Part shown: piece by piece, positions 1 through 11,797 of the stretch | How positions within the stretch are numbered: position 1 is the stretch's first letter | How the letters are laid out: each line of letters begins with the position of its first letter | Assembly: GCA_001636815.1 (NCBI GenBank) | Contig: AZHD01000017.1 | Location: 31,944 to 95,943, forward strand | Source of the DNA: Niveomyces insectorum RCEF 264 | Lineage: Eukaryota; Ascomycota; Sordariomycetes; Hypocreales; Cordycipitaceae | Direction of reading: 5' to 3' | Length of the DNA: 64,000 nucleotides | Position numbers and translations under genes: made by a program | Notes under the pieces: model-generated | What the model saw: the letters and a program-made list of their open reading frames with translations, nothing else | Databases searched by the model: none | Told to the model about the DNA's origin: nothing

Positions 1-120
1 GTTTTTTACATTATTTATATAATTAGTAAAATTTTACGCTAACTGTAATAATACTTTAATATATAATTTAAAAATAATTATATATATATAGCTGTATTAA
101 ATCTAGCTTTAAGCTTTTAA
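1..120. repeat. AT-rich island at left edge (RIP-like)
   Basis: The first 120 bases are almost pure A+T, with many TA dinucleotides and no open frame. Composition changes abruptly near base 125. This resembles RIP-degraded repeat DNA in filamentous ascomycetes. The element itself cannot be identified because only its edge is in the window. Confidence 0.5.
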
Positions 121-257
121 TACGGTCCTAAACCCCGCGTCGAATATTCAATATCTCTTTATTTTTTAACACCTCGAGAAAACCAACAGAAACCACCGTC
201 TTTACTTTGTTCTCTTTTCCAAATTTCACAGGGCTTGGCTGCAAAGTTATAGCCGCA

Positions 258-719
258 ATGTCATTTGCCAATGTGTATACGCATCGCAAAGTAGCAGAGG
301 GTACGGCTAAGAGTTGTGAGATATGCTTCAAGCCGACCACCAGTGTACTCATCACTCGTGAAAATATTGTAAGAATGATCCTCTCAACTAGAGACGTTGC
401 AAGCTTACTTACCTTTCACAAGGATTTCTTCTACATCTGCCCAAGGCATTTGCAAGACCGAGGCTTCTGCACGCCGATTGTGCAAAAGACAGCTCTAGAG
501 CCCCAAAAAACGGATGAAGATGACAACGAGCGAATGCTTAAAGAAGAAGTAGACAGACTCAAGAAAGAATACGAAGAGAAACAGCGAAAGGCAAAAGAAA
601 AGAAAACGGGGAAGGGAAAAGTCCAGGGGAGGACTGACGGGGATGCGAAGGATTGGAGTAAAGACGCCGAGAAAAATCAAGATACTAATAATAAGAAGCA
701 AAACGAGAAGGTTGGTTGA
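258..719 (+). CDS. vfa1: Vps4-associated protein 1 (Vfa1)
   Basis: The protein begins MSFANVYTHRKVAEGTAKSC, which matches the Vfa1/AAA-ATPase Vps4-associated family. These proteins bind the ESCRT-III disassembly ATPase Vps4 on endosomes. I place exons at 258-368 and 423-719. The 54-nt intron 369-422 starts GTAAGA and ends TTTCACAAG, with CTTAC upstream. Removing it joins the ITREN segment directly to DFFYICPRHL, as in the family, and leaves 135 aa. The intron is a multiple of three with no stop, so the unspliced frame stays open. Cysteines CEIC and the CPRHL motif form a small putative zinc site in the first 65 residues. The rest is a charged Lys/Glu-rich coiled coil and tail, matching the family's Vps4-binding half. 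The upstream in-frame ATG at 207 is less likely because homology begins at 258. Confidence 0.85.
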   Translation: MSFANVYTHRKVAEGTAKSCEICFKPTTSVLITRENIVRMILSTRDVASLLTFHKDFFYICPRHLQDRGFCTPIVQKTALEPQKTDEDDNERMLKEEVDRLKKEYEEKQRKAKEKKTGKGKVQGRTDGDAKDWSKDAEKNQDTNNKKQNEKVG

Positions 720-793
720 TTCTACGACAAATCCAATATATTATTCCCGATGCTAGGCAAGAATTTTATTGAATCAAACATACTTATAATATC

Positions 794-1063
794 ATGCAGG
801 CTAGCGAGGACGGTGTGCCACCACGAGACGAAGAACCTCGTGTCTTTGCCCTTCAAAGGTATTTCACGCTTCCGTCTCGGGTTTCAAGCATTTGTTATTT
901 TGGTGTCTTTTTATGCCGGTGTCTTTGGTCTAACGACATGACGGTCAGATTCGTCTACCAACAACGGTTGGAAAAGAAAAGGCAAAGTGATATAACTAAA
1001 CGCAATCGTGAGCGATTAGCAAAACCAGGATTTTTCCCATCCGTACCCAAAAAATTACCATAG
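794..1063 (+). CDS. possible 59-aa spliced small protein
   Basis: An open frame begins 75 bases after Vfa1. It contains a good-looking intron at 859-948: GTATTT donor, CTAAC branch, and a CAG acceptor 13 bases after the branch. The exons 794-858 and 949-1063 would give a 59-residue, very basic, Lys/Arg-rich protein ending in PKKLP. The intron is 90 nt and in frame. I do not recognise the product. It could be a real small basic protein, a remnant, or chance. The splice signals are the only support. Confidence 0.3.
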   Translation: MQASEDGVPPRDEEPRVFALQRYFTLPSRVSSICYFGVFLCRCLWSNDMTVRFVYQQRLEKKRQSDITKRNRERLAKPGFFPSVPKKLP

Positions 1064-1233
1064 AATTTGTGTTTTCGTGTATAATGTATGATAAATAATG
1101 TATGATAAATACTCTTCTCCGTAGGATTATCAATGGTGAACTGGCTATAATTTACTGAATCGTATAATAGCGTGAATACTGCATTAAGAAAACACCAACA
1201 CCCCCCCCTACGTTTACTTGTCGGTAGCTTCAA

Positions 1234-2504
1234 TTATAGGTTTTCTACTTTACTGAAACTACTTGCGCCCGGTGGTAGGCGGATGTTATATTGCTTATCA
1301 ATAGGCCTCTCCTTTTCTCTTACGTCGACTTCATCAACCTTACTTCGTTGCAAAGAAAAAGCAGGACATACCCACTGCTGGCAACTGCACTTGAAACCTT
1401 GCCAAGAATAGCGTCCTAGTGACGCATTGCAAGTTGTGTTTGGACAAATGATGCGACCCTCGAGAGCGCCCACCTCCAGCGTCGAACGCATCCACGATAG
1501 CGGCTCAACGAAGTAATGAGGGCAAGGCTGCCCTCTTATCCGGCTCCCCCATCCTCCCTGAGGCAAAGCAGGTTGGTGTGGTACGATGAACTGAGAAGCA
1601 GCAAGCATTCGTCTGCATATCTTGCAACGCAGCTGGCGCGGGTATTGTAGTCGTCCTTCGCTATCTTCTACAGCATAGCGCTGTGCCTGATCCTCATCTC
1701 CAAACCACAACCGGGCTGGTGCCCTTCCTATGCGAGTACTCTCCGCCAGATCTTTTTGATATAACCATCGTTGGTATATAGCCTGCTTTTCCACAGCGTC
1801 GTCGGCCTCAGCTGGGCAGCCCATACGCCACCACAGGGCAAGCTGCGCCATAAATCCCGGGTTCGGCTCAGCAATAGGACGCGCTTCGCGCACCAGATCG
1901 AGAGCGCGCTGGACAGCCCCTTCGGCCGCTGCGGTAGGATACGGGTTGCGCCGGTCATTCGGATCCACATCGTCGTAAAAACGGTCGGGGTATTTCCAAA
2001 GCAAAAAAGCAATTACTGCGGTTGCAGATCGCGACTTTCCCATAGCGCAATGTACGTAAACGGCACCGGGGCCGGATGGGGCTGCAGCAAGCTCGATTCG
2101 ATCATCTTCCGCAAAAGTCGTCGTTACATCGGTCTTTGGAATTGTTTCAGCACCTGCTGACTGCGGCGATAATAATTCACATTGCAAAGCGCTGTCGATG
2201 AAGCGGACACAACGAGGCAGATGAACAAGAATGTCGTCTTCTTCAGTATCATCGATATCCACATAAATCCGTGCGCGTGTGCCTTCGTGTGTCTTTTCTC
2301 GGGTCCTGTATTGCAGGACGGAGAGAATGTGAGTAATATTATGATTGTCTAGCAGCTTTTGTTGGTTGACGACGAAGGCACTGCATTGTGAGCGTTAATG
2401 ATTGCAAATTATTATGTGTAAAGAAAAACAGATCTCAATGATGATACTTATTCGTACCTTCCTATATAGATGTTGTCCTTCCCCGGAATTCTATTTAACG
2501 GCAT
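1234..2504 (-). CDS. yvh1: Dual-specificity phosphatase YVH1 (DUSP12-like)
   Basis: Exons run 2504-2458 and 2380-1234, with a 77-nt intron (GTACGA donor; TTAAC branch and CAG acceptor). This gives 397 aa starting MPLNRIPGKDNIYIG, the conserved YVH1 start. The catalytic loop is HCAMGKSRS. The C-terminal half carries the YVH1 zinc-binding domain (CKIC, the CPHYFVEPLSWM segment, CPNTTC, CSCQQW). The family acts in ribosome maturation, helping release the stalk-binding factor Mrt4 from pre-60S particles, and in sporulation and stress signalling. The 47-nt first exon is easily missed; without it the ORF has no proper ATG. Several acidic residues (IDDTEEDD) precede the phosphatase core. Its 3' end faces the Vfa1 region. 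Confidence 0.93.
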
Positions 2505-3302
2505 TTTCCCCTTGGATATCGGTAATTAAGAAGAGCGCAGTAGTTATAGCAAGCAGGGAATTTCGTGATGGATTTGCACAAAAGAATGAACCTGGCTAAT
2601 CCTCGGGCATCTCGAAAAAAGAAACCACCAAAAGATACTCCTAATCGGATTAGTAATAATCCGAACAGTGGATCGTTCTACACTTGGTAGAATTGGCAAG
2701 TGTCGCGTCCGTGGAAAGGTAATGTGATAACCTACGAAGTATGTATGACACATAAAAAGTCTCCTAACATTGTTATAGACACTAGATCAAAATGTAGCTT
2801 TCTGAGTCTCAGATTCAAGTATCCTAAAGCAAGTACAGATGGAGGGAAACCTTTATCGCTTGTCAAACGACATGGTTTTCAGCTTCATGAGCTATTAGAC
2901 TTGCCAAAATCATTGATTTCTAAAAATGAAGACGCACGTCTGCAATCACCATAGAATAGGGAACGCAGTGGCCGCCCCTGCTATACGACTTTCAAGCAAC
3001 TTTTGGTCAAGAAATGTCAATTCGTAATCTGGCCCGTGTAATTACATGAAAGCCAGCAAGTCATGTATCATACCCGCAGTATCCGAGTTTGCAAATCGTT
3101 CCTGGCTCCCCTAAATACATGAGCCGGTGAGGCCCCTTAAATCCGAGAAAGCCGTAAAAACAAATGTAGACAAGACAGAAATAAGAAAAGAAAGAAACAA
3201 GCCTTTAACAGCACTTAATGTGGTACTAGAACAAGCTGGCACAATACGGTCGGGCGAGGTCAGCATTCAGTTCAAATACCATCATCGTGAATGAAATACC
3301 AG
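2505..3302. other. intergenic, no gene seen
   Basis: This 800-base gap between the YVH1 start and the 3' end of the zinc-finger gene holds only short chance frames. The longest (2700-2954, plus strand, 84 codons) has no recognisable motif. I found no convincing tRNA or repeat. Confidence 0.4.
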
Positions 3303-5295
3303 CTAGCGCAAAGGTAACGGTGGCTCCTCTTCCATCATACACGCATTTTCCAACATATTCGTCCATTTTCCGCTTGTTCCTGCATGGCTGTGTTTTAGAT
3401 GCTGGCGAAAATGATCAGCCCGGAAAAATTTTTTGCTAGCGTTGCATTCGCGGAACTTATGGACATCCTGCAAATGTCGAATACGGTCGTCCCAGTCCTG
3501 TTCAGTCGTGAGACGGTTATCGGCTTGACCGGCAATCAAACCACTTCGGGGGAACTCTTCGCCACAATAACCACACGTATCAGCTTCGCCAGGACGAAAT
3601 GTGCTTTCATGGAATGCTCGATCGTAACTCGACAACGCGGCACAAGACCAGCTGTGTCTCCGGACGTGCAGCGAATTTTGGTGGCGTTCGGCCTCGTTCT
3701 TGTTCTTGAATCGATTTCCACAGTAGTTGCACTCGTACTGTTTTTCCATCTCGTGTGCTCTAGTGATCAAAAAACATGACAGAAAATGTAAGCATCACGT
3801 CTTTCTGCCAGAACAAGTGGAGATAATCAAGACCGACTCACCGAAGTTGTTCTTCCGTCTCAAATTTTTTTGGCTTTTTGGGACAGCAATCGCACATAAA
3901 GAAATCAGATCGCTTCAAAAGACCGCTAGACTTTAATTCGGCTCTGCGGGTCGGGGACACAAGGCCACGGGTTTGTTCTAATAGACCCCGATGATTCGGA
4001 GTACGCGATACGGTAGACCGAGGTGATATTGTCAACGGAATCGAAGGAGCAAATGGGGAGCTGCACGAGCTCGCAGTCGTTTCTGCTGGTGACAGTTCGT
4101 CGTTCAGGGAAAATCCGCCACCTGGTGATCTCCTTTCCGGACCTCCAAGATACACGCCACTGCCGGCGAGGCTGGAGACCGATGGCGACAATTTTGAATT
4201 GTGCGATCCAGTGCGATTTGTAGATGGCACCGATGAAACGGAATCCTGGGCATTCGTGCTCAGTCTCGGCGCCGGGGAACCTCGCGAAACGCCCTCACGC
4301 CAGCGCAAGTGCTCATTCGAATTCATGCTATAAAGCGGCATCGGAGGCTCGTCAGCGCCTGGAGGGGACGACGCGCGTCGTTTCTGCCCAGTTGTCTGAT
4401 GGTCAGCCGCAAAAGATGACCTGGCCGCGGAACTGTCGATATGGAAATCCCGTAACCGGCTCGTTTCTTCCATGGTAAAACTGATGTCGTCGTCAACAAC
4501 GTCATTGTTTCCCGCCTCGTCTGTTATAGACCCGCTGTTCGTTCGTTCCGTCCGCACGCCAGGGGAGACATCGTAGTCTATAACATCTTTGGGCGACCGG
4601 TAATCGTTTGCGTAATGGCCAAAAGGAATGCTCCGTGGGGACACCGCAGAATGCAAAGGCGTTTCAGTGAACCGAGTCGGCGAGTCGAGTAATTGCTGAG
4701 CGTGTTGCTGCTTCATTCTTGTCGGTAGTGAAAGAGGCTGGAGCGTGGGAAAACGGTCCATGGGGCGTAATGGCTCTCGAGTGGAAGAACTCAACCCAGG
4801 GTGCCGCGGAGGCGACCTGTTGTCCAAAGTTCTTCTCATATCAAGTTTTTTGAGTAGGGAGTTGTCGTAGGCGTCGGCACTCGATTTGAATTGGTAGTGG
4901 TCGTAATGCAACCCAAACTTCGTTGAAGCAAACGAATCGGAGTCTCTGCTACGCGACTCCATGGAGTGATAGCCTTCATCCCTATCCGGTCGGGTTTTGT
5001 AGTTTGGTAGCTCTTCCACGGGCTCAAGCTCACGACGCCGGTATTCCTCCGCCGCTGTAGACATGGGCCCATTGATGGGGACCACTCTCGGAGGTGGCAA
5101 TGGAGGCGGCGCATAAACATGATCGGACGTGTTCGGAATCGACATTGGCGTAGAAGAGATGGCGGAAGAAAACGACGACGAAAATGGAGATCGACTAGCA
5201 TCGCTGAAAGATCTTGACGAGCAGTTGCCGTCTATGTATATGGTTGGTAAAGCTTGTCCATTCTCGTTGTAGGAGGAACATCTCGAGATCTCCAT
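3303..5295 (-). CDS. C2H2 zinc-finger transcription factor
   Basis: Exons run 5295-3842 and 3759-3303, separated by an 82-nt intron (GTGAGT donor, CACTAG acceptor), giving 636 aa. The N-terminal two-thirds is low-complexity Ser/Pro-rich sequence. The last 170 residues hold the fingers. The first is degenerate (CDCC then a single clear His). The second is classical: CNYC, 12 residues, then H-x5-H. CGYC with a distant His pair and a final C-to-HLKHSH unit follow. The string AERHQNSLHVRRHSW and the end TSGKWTNMLENACM match a widely conserved, mostly uncharacterised Pezizomycotina C2H2 family. I chose the ATG at 5295 (MEISRCSSYNENG), because 76 upstream in-frame residues look like translated leader. 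DNA-binding nuclear regulator; targets unknown. Confidence 0.85.
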
Positions 5296-6394
5296 TGTGA
5301 GGGTGATGTCGGCAACGATACGTCGTCGTTCTTCAGTCCACGCCGTCGCAAATCGAAAGAAGGCAGGTGATAAAAAAAAACATTCAACTGACGGACGTTT
5401 GACTCGCGTGTAACTTGCCGCAAAGAAAACGAGATGAGGACTGGGACAGGCGTCAACGTTGGCAAAGCCAAAAACAGAAGAAAAAGAAGGAGAAAACAAG
5501 AAGTAGCGGAGGAGGGGGGGCAAATAAGAAAAGTAAGAAGTCGGTGAGATTCAAATAGACAAAAGCGATAACTCCATAAAAAAAGTTCGGGAGGCTGCCA
5601 ACAAAGTCTACCTCGATGCGAAAACAAAACAATAAATAAAAATTTAAAGGTTCGAAAAAAATTCCGTAGGAAAATAGAGGATTTGGTGGAGTGGGAACAG
5701 CATTGGTTTTTGGCTATAATGGCAGTAGCGAATAGTCAAAAAAGGGCTGGCCGACAGAGAACAAACTTATCGCCACCACGTAAAGGATCGAATCATTGCT
5801 TGCAACAGTCGAGTCTGTCGCCGAAAAAACCCCCGAGCGACAATGCAGACCAAAAAAAAATAAATGGAAATTTGAAAATTGAAAAATCGAATGCGAAAGG
5901 AAGAAAATAGCAGCTAACCAACAAAAAACGCCTCAAGACGAAAGTTTTGCCCGGGTTAGATAGAAGCCGCAGCCAGGAAGAAAAAGAATCACCACAACCG
6001 AGGGGGGCGGCCGGCGGGATGCGAGGGTCAATCAAAAGGATACATGCATAAAAAAATTAAAGGCAGGAGGGGATAGAAAGGGGAGTACGGAAAAGGAAGA
6101 GAGACGTTAAACGCCGGTTGCAATACGGGCTGAAGGATTGAATATCGGCGTGGAGTGAGGCAAAAACCAGAAATGCAGAGGGGAGAAAATCGAGGGACTG
6201 GAAAATGGCGAATAGCACTCTGAGGTCGGGATGGTGAAGATGGGAAGTAATACTTCTTACTCCGCAGCAAGTGTCTTTCAGCTGCGCGAATTGGTCGACG
6301 AGTACGGAGTATTATGGAGTAAATACCACGTAATAAGGACCATTCAGCTGGGAAGAGGAAGACTAAGTGGGACACGTGAAAGAAAGTAAGCCAA
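5296..6394. other. leader/promoter region of the C2H2 gene
   Basis: About 1.1 kb upstream of the minus-strand zinc-finger gene. It is purine-rich on the plus strand (pyrimidine-rich on the sense strand), typical of long fungal 5' leaders. Frames here (5683-5910, 6028-6375 and others) are low complexity with no family signature. A TACGGAGTA element lies at 6303-6311. Confidence 0.4.
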
Positions 6395-6720
6395 AAAATA
6401 TAAAAAATTAATGAAAATAATACAAGTGTGGAGCTGCTAAAGCTTTAATATAAAATTATCTAAGTTTATATAATTTTGTAAGGACGCTATTAATCTCTCT
6501 TTATTTTATAATACATTATAATTAACTAAAAATGTTAAATTATACTACAATATAAATTTTGTAGTAAATATGTTAAATATAATAAAAATATACAAATAAA
6601 TTCTTTTTAAATACATAATTTAATAGCATATATTAATTTACATAATTAATATTAACTTCTAAGTAAATCATCCTTCTATTTATTTTACTACGATATTTTA
6701 ACGCTATATTTATATAGACG
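6395..6720. repeat. AT-rich island (RIP-like)
   Basis: About 325 bases of very high A+T with abundant TA and TTAA, and no ORF. The flanks are sharply GC-richer. This is the composition expected of a RIP-mutated repeat relic. It sits between the C2H2 gene and the calcium uniporter gene. Confidence 0.55.
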
Positions 6721-6863
6721 TGGCACCGGCCTAGATATGGGTGACGTCAATATACTAAGGGCGTGCACGGTTGCACCCGCAACCCTACAAGGCATACGGG
6801 AGTAATGCGCCTCGCGTGACAACAATCGACGTAAATTCGTAATAGGCGGTGCTGCAAGTTGAA

Positions 6864-8479
6864 ATGCGGCCTGGAAACCTACACAAGATGAGCCTCTACT
6901 CCGTCATGATGGCTATTTCTTGTGAGCTGCCATTGCAGCGGCCAGCGAGAGCGCTGCTAAATGTTTTTTTTGAAAAAAGATATATATTGTCATCATATGG
7001 GTTTACACGACGCCACGGCGGTACGTTTCCATTTCACACAGCTTCTTTTCGGCAAACACGAGCTTCTACGCAGGACAATGAAGACGAAAATGGAAGAAGG
7101 AAACCCGAAAAGGACAAGCATGCCAGACCGCTGAGCGAGAGCGCTCAGCAAGCTAGGGCACGGCAGTACCAGGTTCGGCGGCCGTGGCACCGTGAGGCTG
7201 CTGATCGGGCCCCCGTGCAAGAAGAGAACGGTCGGACTGAACTGAGCGAAAAAGGTAAGAGAGAACGTTGAAAAGAAAAAAAAAAGAGAGAACCCAGAAT
7301 TCGAACAATTCACAGAAGGTCACCGAAACAAAGCAACTGCTCACGAACCTGATGTGTTATTGTACACGTCACCTAGGAAAGCTTCTTACCACCCCAAACC
7401 GGCTCCTCAAGTTTATCCTTCCGCTTCCGATCGGAACAAGCAAGGTCGAAAAAGGAACTGGAGATAAAAGTACCATCGGCCAAAGCAGGAAGATCGAACC
7501 ACTGTCCCTGTTTCTACATCCGCAGCAACCCATATCATACGCTCAACGCTTAATACAGGCAGAGCTGCCACCCTTAGTCGATGACAAAGGTTGTGAAAGA
7601 CTTCCTAGTGTCTATTTCTGGGCCGAAAATACGACCGGCGAGCGAGACGTCAGCCAAGATATTCACAGTGAAGTTGGCTCACACGTCGCGTCCTATTCGG
7701 GGCTCGGCCACGAGGCGCAGATGCGCAAGGACGCCGACAAAGACTGGGTACGGTGGAGTAGCAGTACTGACATTGGCGATTTTATTCGGGAAGCAGCGCG
7801 TGGCCGCGAGTTTGTTATAGGCATCGAGGGTTACAACTTCGAGGCCCGGGTAACAGTGCCGTCATTTTCCGACAGGACGTATTATCAACGCATGCGACTG
7901 CGGCGATTGTCACAGCAAATCGAAAAACAAGTTGCCATCAAGCGCGAGTGTGATGCACTGGCGCATCGCGGTGCCCGCCGACTGGCCCAGGGCGGCTTTG
8001 CGGCATTGCTGGGCTGGTGGGCCGTGGTGTACTATGTAACCTTTCGGACTGATTACGGCTGGGATCTCGTGGAACCCGTGACGTACTTGGCTGGGCTGAC
8101 GGTCATCATGGGCGGCTACCTGTGGTTTCTCTTCATCAGCCGCGATTTGAGCTACAAGGCGGCCATGAACGTGACCGTCTCGCGGCAGCAAACAGCACTG
8201 TACGAAAGCCACGGATTTGATGTGCGGAAATGGGAACGGCTTGTGGAAGAAGCAAACGGCCTGCGTTCCGAAATATGGCAGGTGGCATACGAGTATGGCG
8301 TCGACTGGGACGAATCGAAAGACCTTGGCGGTGAAAAATTGAAAGAGGTCTTAGAGAAAGAGGTGAGGAAGGACAGGTTAGGGCGGAGGGACGGTGTCGG
8401 GGACGAAAAAGAAGAGGAGGAAGACGAAAGAAAAGAAAAAGATGAAGCAGATGGGGAGGACGAGGAAAAAAGAAAATAA
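6864..8479 (+). CDS. mcu: Mitochondrial calcium uniporter (MCU)
   Basis: Exons 6864-7254 and 7377-8479 join through a 122-nt intron (GTAAGA donor, CCTAG acceptor) to give 497 aa. The junction restores SEKGKLLTTPNRLLK, conserved in fungal MCU. Two membrane helices follow: one around GGFAALLGWWAVVYYVTF, then the selectivity motif WDLVEP at about residue 359, then TYLAGLTVIMGGYLWFLF. The loop and second coiled coil (ISRDLSYKAAMNVTVSRQQ) are family-typical. The N terminus is basic and hydroxylated, consistent with a mitochondrial presequence. The channel carries Ca2+ across the inner membrane. The last 40 residues are almost all Glu/Lys/Asp. The first exon could start at 6864 or at ATG 6903, after the motif GNLHK; 6864 was chosen as the most upstream ATG in frame. 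Confidence 0.92.
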
Positions 8480-9099
8480 AAAGGACAAGGGAGTACGTGC
8501 GGCAATCGCGAGAGAAGTGGCCTGATGAATTAGATCTAGTTCAGCCAAACCCTAGTACGGAGCTTCAAGTATACCTCTCACCGTTTACTTTTAACTACTA
8601 ACAGAGAATGTGGTTTGTATGCTGTACGGAGTACTCCGAATTACGTATCTGCGAGCCGCAGCCGGCGTCACAACACAATCACGGGAGACAAGCTTCACAC
8701 CACTATTTCAGCCGGAAGGCCCCACTTTTTACCCGCCGGGCATCAACCGACGCGGAGAAAGTTGTGAGCTGGGATGCGCTGCATCTCAACGATCTTCCCA
8801 TCATCCCTTCTACCTTCTTGTCTTTCCGGTTCTTTAGTCCGCGGTTTTTATTTCCGAGTTGGCGCTGTAGCGGGGGGGTTTTTTTTTTTGTTATCACGGC
8901 GATTTCACATACCCCGAAACATCAATAACCCTAACGTTGAAGGTTTAGGATACGAAAAACGAACAACTCGCTGCTCTCCAACCTGCTCACGCAAACTCTC
9001 GACGAACTTGTATAGGCGGCCCCGATTGACGCTCGCACACGTCTCTTCTTAGGCGTGCATCGCAGTTACACGGACTCGTATTATCAATTTGACACCACC
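8480..9099. other. intergenic/promoter of the acyltransferase gene
   Basis: 620 bases with no coding signature. It contains a near-palindromic TACGGAGTACTCCG element at 8625-8638 and a T-run near 8880. Overlapping frames of 75-106 codons show no motif. Confidence 0.35.
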
Positions 9100-10749
9100 A
9101 TGGTCAACTCCACCATCTACCTCCCGGACGGGCAGCATTTTACCGTCATCCCCGTCTTCGCCGGCCTGTTCTTCAAGTCCAACGAGCTCAATGTTCACCA
9201 CAGCCCATTCCCGGTTGGCTGGACGATTGTACTGCACACAGAAGACCCAAACCAGGAGGGCTTGCCGGAAGCTCAACGCCAACCACACGTTCATTCCTTT
9301 CGAAGACCCACGCTCCAGAATGACAGTCTCTTTATATCGAGCATTAGCAATCCCAGCAGCAACGATTTTAAGCCGGCTGCGAGCCCGACCCGTCAGATAG
9401 CCATGATGTTGTGGATTTCACTGTATTGGTACTTCCATCAGCCGGCACCGGGAACGCTACTGCCGCCGACCAGCGCTTCTAGCAAGACACCCGAGTTGGG
9501 CAGGCCACGCGGCGAGTGGTTCATCCGCATCAAACGAGACGGTGCGTTACGGCGTCGCAATCTAATTCCAAAGCTCGAGCGTATGGGTCTCATTGCGACG
9601 CAAGAATCGTCTGCCAGCGTGAGTGACGGTGCGGGCTCGAGCAGCGTGGTGGACGACGAGGGCTGGGACCGCATGTACGTGTCGCAAGGCATGTTTTGGC
9701 AAATACCGCCTCAGCTTTTTCTTTTCACGCTCCAGCCAATAGTCAAAGGCGACAGTTCGTCGTTTCCCGGCTCCCCCACAGCTAGCCGGCCAGCCTCACC
9801 CGGAGTTGAAACGTTTCTCAATACTGGCATAGCTATCGATGCCGCGGGCATAGCCTTGGATGATAACCGCTCACCACCGCCGCAGGGGCATTCACCGCCC
9901 CCGTCGCTGATCGCATCCATACCAAGTTTCCCCGTCGGGCCGTTTTTTTCTTCATCTCACCTACCGACGTATTATCCGCCAATGCCTCTGCATTACACAG
10001 TGACGGGCAAGGTGCGGCATCCGATGCGGCCAAAGCCGCCTCAGATGGGCGAAATGTTCTATACGCGTTTTGTACCATCCGTGAACCAGTATTTGTCGTT
10101 TCGTGTTGCCTCGCTGTCGCCGCATCCTGTGCCGTACAGAGGCCCTGTCGGGCCACAATCGCCTGCCGCAACGCACCTGACAACGCTGTCTGACACATCG
10201 CTTGTGCAAATGTGGCTTTCAAATCCGCGGGTACAGAGATTCTGGGGCGCGTACGTGCCTGACTTCTTGAGCAACGCACTAGCGAGTCGACACGGCTTTC
10301 CTGTGCTAGGGCTATGGGACGGCGTGCCTTTTGGCTACTTCGAGATCTATTGGGTCCGGGAGGACGTTCTTGGTCAGCATATCGGTGCCGCGGCAGATGA
10401 CTTTGACCGGGGCTTGCACGTTTTTATCGGCGAGGAGTGGGCGCGCGGGCGAGTGCAGATATGGCTGTCGAGCATCGTCCACTGGATCCTTTGCAATGAC
10501 TACCGCACCATGAGCGTGTGCATTGAGCCACGTGTTGACAATGCAAGGTAGTGTTTCCTATTTTTCCACCTCCCTTATTTGACATATCCAAACACGGTAC
10601 GATTGTAAATGCTTGTTCTAATGCCGCATAGATTCATCCAGCACCTCCAATATGCAGGGTTCAATAAAGAGAGGGAAATTGCATTCGAGCATAAGCAGTC
10701 GTGGTTCGGGAGGCTACATAGGGATGGTTGGAGCGGGCCCGCCTTGTGA
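9100..10749 (+). CDS. sidL: SidL-type N5-hydroxyornithine acetyl/acyltransferase
   Basis: Exons 9100-10547 and 10632-10749, with an 84-nt intron (GTAGTG donor, GCATAG acceptor), give 521 aa. The ATG sits in an ideal context (ACCACCATGG). The N-terminal block STIYLPDGQHFTVIPVF and the C-terminal GNAT-like domain (FPVLGLWDGVPFGYFEIYW, GLHVFIGEEWARG, CIEPRVDNAR) match the IucA/MbtK-like Acetyltransf_8 siderophore family. SidL acetylates N5-hydroxyornithine for the intracellular siderophore ferricrocin; SidF transfers anhydromevalonyl for extracellular siderophores. The protein ends in GPAL, with no PTS1 peroxisomal signal, which favours cytosolic SidL over peroxisomal SidF. No NRPS or ornithine monooxygenase gene lies nearby. 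A Ser/Pro-rich insert separates the two halves. Confidence 0.85.
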
Positions 10750-11797
10750 TGCAACATGCCAGCCTGGCCATCCTTGATCTTGTGATGCACAGTTCAATGG
10801 AAGCAAATGCTTTGCGTCAGACAATGATGCTTTATTTTTTTTTGTTTTTTTTTTGGTACTTGCAGTTATAACAGCAATGAATATCAACCTAGAAATAGAA
10901 TGCATGGGCGACGATTTGTGCGAGTAAACGATGCAGGAGTGTGGTACGTTTCTTTGTAAGTCAATATAATGTCGGAGTGTTTTTTTTTTTTTTTCCCTCA
11001 ACAAAGAAAATCAATGAAGAGAAACAAAGCACGTACGGGCCATATTGATATATGTTTTTTTTCTCTTATAGCTTTTTGTTCAAATTTCGTCTGCTAAGCC
11101 ATGGCTAATGTGTCTACAGTAATATTATCTTTATAATGCGAGTCAAGAGGCTGCCTCATTAACATGAGAAAAAAAAACAAAAACAAAGCCAACAACGATT
11201 TTGCGGATAAAATATTATTACTACGCAACATTGAGGACAAAGGCTGCTCAAGGGCCGTAGTTCTCCGTATATCCGTGACCGCCAGTACTCCGCAATACAA
11301 ACACCAATAGAACATCCGTTTCCGCCTTCAACGCGCAGCTCCTATATCCGAAGACTCTTTGTCTAGATCGTAACATACATATAAACAGGGGCTACGATGT
11401 TGGTACGGCAAAAGAAGAAAAAAATGGAAGGTAAAAAAGACGAACGAAAAACAAAGTTACCTACCGCCGTTCATCAAAGGGCTTTGCCTGTTTTACCCAG
11501 GTTTTATACGGTGTCATTGAAAGTATTCACGCAGAAATCAGGACGGAAACGCGGATATACGGGAGAAGAGTTCCCTGGTGCTGGCTAGGAGGTGATCAAC
11601 AATATAAACCCAAGATTCAATTTGTCCTATGTGCTCAGTTTCTTTCGAAAACTTATTGCGGTACATCAAACCCGCACGGAAAGCCCATTTTACGATTTTC
11701 GGTTTTTGCATCGCGTGTGTTCGCTGTCATTTTCAAATTCAAGGAAAAAAAAAACAGGGACAAAAAAAATTGAATCAGGACGTTCGGCTTAGGGAAG
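10750..11797. other. intergenic, homopolymer-rich
   Basis: About 1 kb holding several T-runs (for example 10835-10854 and 10979-10995) and short low-complexity frames. It includes the 3' region of the acyltransferase gene and the promoter of the NmrA-like gene. I see no gene. Confidence 0.35.
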
